Source of the DNA: Stenopsyche tienmushanensis
Taxonomy: Eukaryota > Arthropoda > Insecta > Trichoptera > Stenopsychidae
Length of the DNA: 64,000 nt
Assembly: GCA_008973525.1 (NCBI GenBank)
Contig: WACJ01000402.1
Location: forward strand, 1,116,001-1,180,000
Direction: 5' to 3'
The notes under the pieces are model-generated. The model made no database searches and had not been told where the DNA came from. It saw only the letters and a list, made by a program, of their open reading frames with translations. Both the position numbers and the translations under genes were made by a program. The first letter of the stretch is position 1. Every line of letters begins with the position of its first letter. Positions 58,699 to 64,000 of the stretch are shown here, piece by piece.

Positions 58699-59147
58699 AT
58701 TCTTATGAGGTTTGGTGAAAGAAATGCGTTTTTTTGCATCACATGTATTTTAGCTAGCACCCCTCAGCTTCACAAACAAATGTGTTCTCCTCGAGTGATG
58801 TGCTCGGTGCTGTCCTTTGTAGGTATATTAATGAGAAAATAATACATATCGTGTGAATATTAATGATAAATACTCGATGAGCTCATCGACGAACTGTTTT
58901 TGAAATATACATTTTATCGCAATGGAATAAAATTGATTTAGAATTATTGCTAGATGTCCCAGTAAATTATTTTCACATTGTTTTGTATTTCATCGTCACG
59001 TTTTATCACGCTATAGAAAGATGTTTTATTGAATTTGGTTTTATGAGACGCGGAGATGTTCGGACCGTGCTCTCGATGTTGTAGATGATCGCTTTATACG
59101 ATAGATTTGATATTGTGATTATTGACATGAACTGGTTTATGTTGTAG

Positions 59148-60000
59148 GCATCGCACCTGTCCTGTTGGCGCCCGGCCCTGCTACCACCACCTCTGTGTTT
59201 GTCTGTTTATTACACCAATGACCCAATATGTATCCGACCACCCGTCGTTGCTAATGTGCCATTCAGTGGTTTCAAAGAATTTGTGTTCCAACTCTACATA
59301 TCTACTGTCCGAATCTGCATATCTTTTTAAATTTCCGGTTTTAGTGAAATTTAGTAGAGCAGCACTGTCCCTTATCCATAGCAGACGAAATTCTACACGA
59401 TAAGTGCACATTCGTTTAATAGTTTAATCCATTTTTCTGGTGATAAAGAAACCAATTATAATAAAAAAATGTTTTACTCAGAATCAATTTCACTTTTTGA
59501 ATGAACGTTTTTGTCGATCATCAGTGTACGGATACGCGTGTAGATTTGTGCGTATCCGATACATTCATATTTATACCGAAGTCTACACAATAAGTTTTGT
59601 TAAGCCATCTATCGACGCGTAGTGCCTCTCAATCTGCAGTTATCCTCGCGCTGTGTAGACTTGATATTGTTAAAACAGAATATATCGGATTGAAAATTTG
59701 GTAGAATGACATACGCAAACACAAAAAATACTATATAAATCTATGTTAATTAATAGACTGTGTCTATTCTCAATTATTAATCGTTGACTCGTACATAGTC
59801 CAGTCAAATTGGTAAACTACTGCACTTAATCATACTCATATAAACATAAAAAAGAAAACTTGCTGTAGCAATAATCTTTTTGAAAAATAACGATTTGTAT
59901 AATATTTATCTTGAAAGTGTGATATATATAGAAGCTGTTGTTTTGTTAATTTATAATTTTTACTATTATGTATATGTATATATACAGAAGTGGTAGAAAA
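59148..60000 (+). other. Syx1A: 3'UTR exon of the 5c unit
   Basis: The acceptor GTTTATGTTGTAG is followed by GCATCGCACCTGTCCTGTTG, similar to 53434 onward. Further homology between 59770-59930 and 53665-53800 includes TCGTACATAG and GCAATAATCT boxes. The start is clear, the end is not. Confidence 0.7.
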
Positions 60001-60171
60001 TATTTTTTTCTGTCGTTGAATTATCTTTTTTTGAGAAAACTTTCAAAGTTTCTTGCTAGAAGATACTTGGAAAATATTTCATCAATGCTAAGACGTATAT
60101 TTTATTAGAACACAGATCATATTGGGATATACATATTTCGTCAATTAAAACACTAGTACTTTTATGAAATC

Positions 60172-60319
60172 AATTTGTCTCCCTAAAGAATGCACTATCC
60201 CAAGGAAATGGATCGCTGGCTTGCGAATTAGACGCGGCCAATTCTTCGGCCTTCACACTCGATGAATCAGATTTTTTATCGAATAAAAAACTGGAGCACA
60301 GCAATAAATACTGACTGAA
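60172..60319 (-). other. possible minus-strand terminal exon, unknown gene
   Basis: On the minus strand the tract TTATTTATATTTTTTCAG is a strong acceptor, ending at 60320. It opens onto about 48 codons reading QYLLLCSSFLFDKKSDSSSV then KAEELAASNSQASDPFPWDS and AFFRETN, stop. AATAAA follows about 75 bases after the stop. Acceptor, protein-like sequence, stop and polyadenylation signal together suggest a genuine 3' exon of a gene convergent with Syx1A. I do not recognise the protein. This segment belongs to sequence present in the 5c unit but not the 5b unit. Confidence 0.35.
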
Positions 60320-60615
60320 AAAATATAAATAAATAATTTCATAAGAACGTCTCAGAAAATATATTAGATTAAACCCGTTAGTGGACACGACTATTTTTAA
60401 TAAGGATGATTTCTTTTTGTGTAAAAATTAGTACAAAACCCCACAGGATTCTAATGTTAAAATGTTTTCTAGTATTTGTTATATTTATTTAAGTATCTTC
60501 CGACTGTAAATGTTTGATAAGTTATCTTAAAAAACTATAATTAATGTATTCGACAACTCATTTACCGCTACCTGTATATACATAATATGTATATAAAGTA
60601 GTGATAAAATTATAA

Positions 60616-60920
60616 TATAGTGGCGAGTAAAAAACAAATTTAGTTAAATACCGACTATAATTAATATGGGCAAGTCGTCGTTGAATATTAAAGCTTGAGC
60701 GTTTCATTAGGACAAACTATTTTCTTGCGTTCTTAAATTCCCGTACTTGAGAAGTCGTTTTACCCGGTTGGCTAGCTCAATTATCTATTGACGTCGGAGC
60801 ATTATAATCAAATTTAGTTTCCACTTATCATTCAATTAGTCGCCTCCTGTTGCTATATAAGAATGTGAAGAATATTGCTTTAAAGTATTCAAACGATAAA
60901 GTTTTTTGCTCGCCACTATA
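60616..60920. mobile_element. Tc1-type MITE
   Basis: TATAGTGGCGAGTAAAAAAC at 60616-60635 is inverted as GTTTTTTGCTCGCCACTATA at 60901-60920, with one mismatch in 20. The TA targets and the AGTGGCGAG(T/C)AAAA end are of Tc1 type (CAGTGGCGTGCAAAA). The 265-bp interior is non-coding. It sits within the extended 3' region of the 5c unit. Confidence 0.85.
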
Positions 60921-61417
60921 TTCATATATGTATATACATATTACAGACAAAACTTGTATTTAGTAAGAACGCGTTGAAATTAATTTATACAGGATGTCTT
61001 TGTTACGTCTAGAATTTCCCTAGTAATAACTAAAATTTATTGCTGTATATGTTTGGATCGACATCAAGAATTGGTATGATTATATTATCACACGCAGTTA
61101 GATACAGGCTTCTGTATCTTCGTCACCAGGTTCTGAGACATTTTGTCTGTTTAAAACTAGTTTTAATTGAAATTCTTTTTTGGCAATAAATTCATATAAA
61201 TTAGATTTCAACGAATGAAAACGCGTTTAAAAACTAAATACGGATTTTGATTGTAACATATATAAATATATAATAACGATGATTTTTAATATTTACTTAA
61301 TCATTTTTTATAGTGATTCATTATATTTGAATAAATTGTTGTTACTATTGAAATTTATTGCAGTGTAAATTTTATTTATTCAAATATATTGAAAGTTTTG
61401 TAATTTGTACAGTTATG

Positions 61418-61760
61418 AAATTGTAGTTGTTATAGTTAGATGAATTTTTAAAAATATTCTCTTAACTAATGTAATACATACATGATTGATCCTGGCCTGA
61501 TTGTCATTTCTCGATAACATCCCGAGTTTGGCTCTCGAGGGACTTGTTAGAATTTTTATGGGCATGATTCCAATTTATGTATTTGGCTTAATTCTTGATG
61601 TATTTCAAAAGAAACGTATAAATAATGTTACATAAAATAAAATATTCTTTTAGGCATAATTGTGGTTATAAAAACTTGTTCTATACATTTTAATAAACTG
61701 TTATGTATACTCACAAAGTGTTCTACCAAAGATTATCTAATATAAAATATATCTTCTTAT
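61418..61760 (+). other. Syx1A: conserved distal 3'UTR block, 5c unit
   Basis: Similar over about 300 bases to 54000-54330 of the 5b unit: GATCCTGGCC...TTGTCATTTCTC, TTAGAATTTTTATG, TATGTATTTGGCTT, ACTCACAAAGTGTT. AATAAA at 61692-61697 may be its polyadenylation signal. Preservation after the insertion-riddled middle suggests a functional UTR, but it may simply be the less-invaded part of the duplicate. Confidence 0.65.
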
Positions 61761-62317
61761 CCGATGGTTCATCATAACTCGTGGCCACAGATTTAATCAT
61801 ATTTAAACAGAATCTCTATGAAATGTACTCGATTGCACTCTATTTCTCCAACGAGGCGGCCTAAGTGTTATTATAAATCATTACCCGTTGCAATGTCATT
61901 TACAATAATGTGAAATTGTTTAATTGCATTTTCATAAACGCGTTTATATCCGTTGAAAATGCATTTTTTTCCGTATAATTTCTGTGTTGTCTGCTTCGAA
62001 AAGTAGTAAGTTATTTCAATTCTCCATGTGTGTTTCACATATAAGCAAATGCTGAAAGCAATCGCATAGAAGTGTTTAACATTTTGAATATAAATGTAGA
62101 CTTCTATCTAGATGCCTTTATATATAGTTTTTAAGTATTATAATGTTTGTATAAATGAGTGTCGAGGTATGTTTGTATTTTTGAATGATAACTAAGCCGA
62201 AAAGAGCGAAAAAAATCTGCCTATGTTGCCATGTCAATTTTCGTCCTGCTGTTTCCCGTCTTCCTTGTGAGGCAGGATTTACGGTGTTATGATTTGCTAG
62301 TTGGAACTGAACCCTAC

Positions 62318-62407
62318 CTATATACCGCAGAACTAACTCGTAAGTCATAATGCACAATTGTCTCTCGGCGAGGCATTTTTCAACAATTTGCAACTCATAA
62401 TATCGTG
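62318..62407 (-). other. possible minus-strand exon, unknown gene
   Basis: The minus-strand frame RYYELQIVEKCLAERQLCIM, TYELVLRYI ends at a donor-like TATATAG followed by GTAGGG. It begins after an AAACAG with a poor pyrimidine tract. The sequence is protein-like but unrecognised. Listed because it is on the same strand as the terminal exon candidate at 60172-60319. Confidence 0.2.
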
Positions 62408-62683
62408 CTGTTTATTTATTTTCTTTTTGTTATTGTAATTATATTTATATCATTGTACAAAATTGACTTAAATTGTTAAATAATCCAAAATGAGAATATT
62501 AGCGTCTAGTTTTTTAGGTTTGTACATAAATTAATATAAATACGTTCTAGTCAGCTTTCGAAGATCTCATCTAATTTCTAAAGTAAACATAGTCTAAAGT
62601 TATGTAATTAAATCAATTATTATATATTAATGAAAATATATAGTTCAGTGAAAATATTATTTTCGTTCGGGTTTCAAATTTAC

Positions 62684-62759
62684 TTTCTTTCTAAAAGAAT
62701 TTGATTGCCTTCATTTTGAAATATCATCGGAACGAACTCAAGCATAGCTTCGTGAACAG
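62684..62759 (-). other. possible minus-strand exon, unknown gene
   Basis: The minus-strand acceptor ATTTGTCAG is preceded by a CCCCTTTCCGTTCCGTT tract. It opens onto VHEAMLEFVPMIFQNEGNQI LLER in 24 codons, ending at an AGAAA/GTAAAT donor. Short but strikingly protein-like. The phase does not match the next candidate exon at 62407, so the exon chain is not established. Confidence 0.22.
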
Positions 62760-63539
62760 CTGACAAATTTGTTATAACGGAACGGAAAGGGGATACTCAA
62801 ACAATGAAAACAATTTTTTGGATATTGTAAGTAATATTCTAGTCTAGTCCAGATTCTTATGTGTCAATTTTGTAGTATTCATTGCATCAATAGGTAATAA
62901 GTTGTTGACGTATCCATACAGCAGGTTGGCTAATGATGATGTGCAAAAGCAGGTAGTCTCCATGTTCCACTTTGATGTTTATTGATTTATAATAAACCTT
63001 TCTCTGCAAATTTAACAATATAAATCATATTAAGGATTGGCACTATGGCCATGTATCAAGAAATGTGGAAACATAATGGAATGAAATAGATGATTTTTAT
63101 AGGAAAATTATATTGTATATTTGATAAGAATACTTCAACGCATTCTCTCATTAATAATCATAATAAACGGTGTTTTCTGCCTATCTCTCGAAATATTGTT
63201 TTCTTTTACCAATTCCCATTTCTATTACACAAATGTTTATCAATTACACAAGATTTATAAGGAAAACATACTCACCTTTATTACCTGACAACTCATGAAT
63301 ATAAACAAAAGCACACACTCAACAATGATCACTCTGATGAGTATGCACTCACATGTTGAGTATACTTGCACACGTTATTTATTCGGTTTTGCCAAAAACA
63401 TGTACCGTTTTTACACTTCTTTTTAGAATGGTTATAAAAAATAAGTGGCGTATGTTTAGTAATGATTTTGAATGGATAACGTCATTCTACGAGATATGGT
63501 GGAGACAAATTTAGGTATTTCAAGCAATAAATGCAAAAG

Positions 63540-63945
63540 GCAATGAGTGAACAAGACAACGAGCAACAAAGTCGGACTCAAAATGGGTTCCATCTAAGAA
63601 AAGTGATGTGCGTTTTATAGGATTTTAAAGAGATGCTGCCAAATAATGAATTGATTACTGTGTGTATTATCAACAACTAGAGAGATTGAAACTCAATGAA
63701 ATTCATCCAGAACTCATCAATAGCCACAACGTCTCTACTACAACAACGACAACAATGCAAGACTTCATTCGTTATCCCATTGTCAACTGTCCATTATGAT
63801 ACTGAAGTTGTTGAAGAAGCCCAAACACCACAGGTAATCTTATTTTACAAGAAGCACAAGCGAAGTGTTGATGTTATAGACCGGATGCTTGGGGAGTATA
63901 TATACAAATGGCAGACTAATGCCCGGTGCACATGAGGCTAGTAGG
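63540..63945 (+). mobile_element. piggyBac transposase relic, C-terminal part
   Basis: The frame 63696-63935 contains QVILFYKKHKRSVDVIDRML then GEYIYKWQTNARC, matching the conserved piggyBac block with YNxTKGGVDxxDQM...YSxxRxTxRWP, which contains the last catalytic Asp (here in SVDVIDRM). Upstream sequence (KTSFVIPLSTVHYD...EEAQTP) is degenerate. At 63921 the frame runs directly into the GCCCGGTGCACATGAGGCTAG repeat, so the element is truncated by, or fused to, another repeat. It continues or ends beyond the window. Confidence 0.75.
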
Positions 63946-64000
63946 GCAAGTGCTGGAAAGCTAGAAGGGTAGTATTTCTAGATCCGTTTTTGAGCTAAAA

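Noticed and set aside
59148..59330. 60-codon coding continuation of the UTR exon
   Set aside because: The homologous exon at 53434 has a different frame because of a one-base indel, so the reading frame is not conserved.
62891..63024. Minus-strand frame reading HGDYLLLHIIISQPAVWI after a TTTGCAG
   Set aside because: Open for 38 codons but without a convincing donor or known motif; could be chance in AT-rich DNA. Kept only as a possible part of the convergent gene.
1..64000. CRISPR array, operons, bacterial promoters or phage
   Set aside because: Nothing prokaryotic is seen; introns, a metazoan SNARE gene and eukaryotic transposons explain the content.

Overview
This window looks like nuclear DNA of an insect. 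It is AT-rich, mostly non-coding and crowded with decayed class II transposons (mariner/Tc1, hAT, piggyBac, pogo/Tigger-like), a non-LTR retrotransposon tail and tRNA-derived SINE-like units. The one gene I recognise with confidence, neuronal syntaxin-1A, has insect-type protein sequence. The order cannot be fixed from the sequence.

The gene is on the + strand, and only its 3' part is here. The first 40.67 kb carries no syntaxin exon and is best read as the end of a very long intron whose 5' exon(s), coding roughly the first 65 residues, lie upstream. That intron holds a textbook zero-length (recursive) splice site at 2910/2911. It also holds many transposon fossils and a few minus-strand stretches that look protein-like: a possible odorant-receptor relic at about 28.0-28.4 kb, an unrecognised exon-like ORF at about 5.4 kb, and a 226-codon ORF with a Tc1-like tail at 6.3-7.0 kb.

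Three constitutive exons (40671-40745, 40825-41081, 41179-41316) encode the rest of the Habc domain, the linker and the first half of the SNARE motif, ending on the zero-layer Gln. Two 37-codon, phase-0 exons follow (43099-43209 and 44117-44227). Each encodes the second half of the SNARE helix. They keep every core-layer position hydrophobic or small but differ strongly on the surface, as expected for mutually exclusive exons. After them comes a series of alternative transmembrane/3' exons: 47443-47520, 52941-53021, 58460-58537, and a fourth at 58617-58698 broken by one extra T. The second and third belong to a tandem segmental duplication that also copied a 3'UTR intron, a 3'UTR exon and more than 1 kb of 3'UTR. 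So one locus could combine two SNARE helices with three or four membrane anchors and separate 3'UTRs.

The introns and UTRs are peppered with small TIR elements (TTAA-flanked piggyBac-type, mariner, Tc1 and pogo types). At the right end there are hints of an unrecognised minus-strand gene running toward Syx1A, and the window closes in a piggyBac transposase relic.
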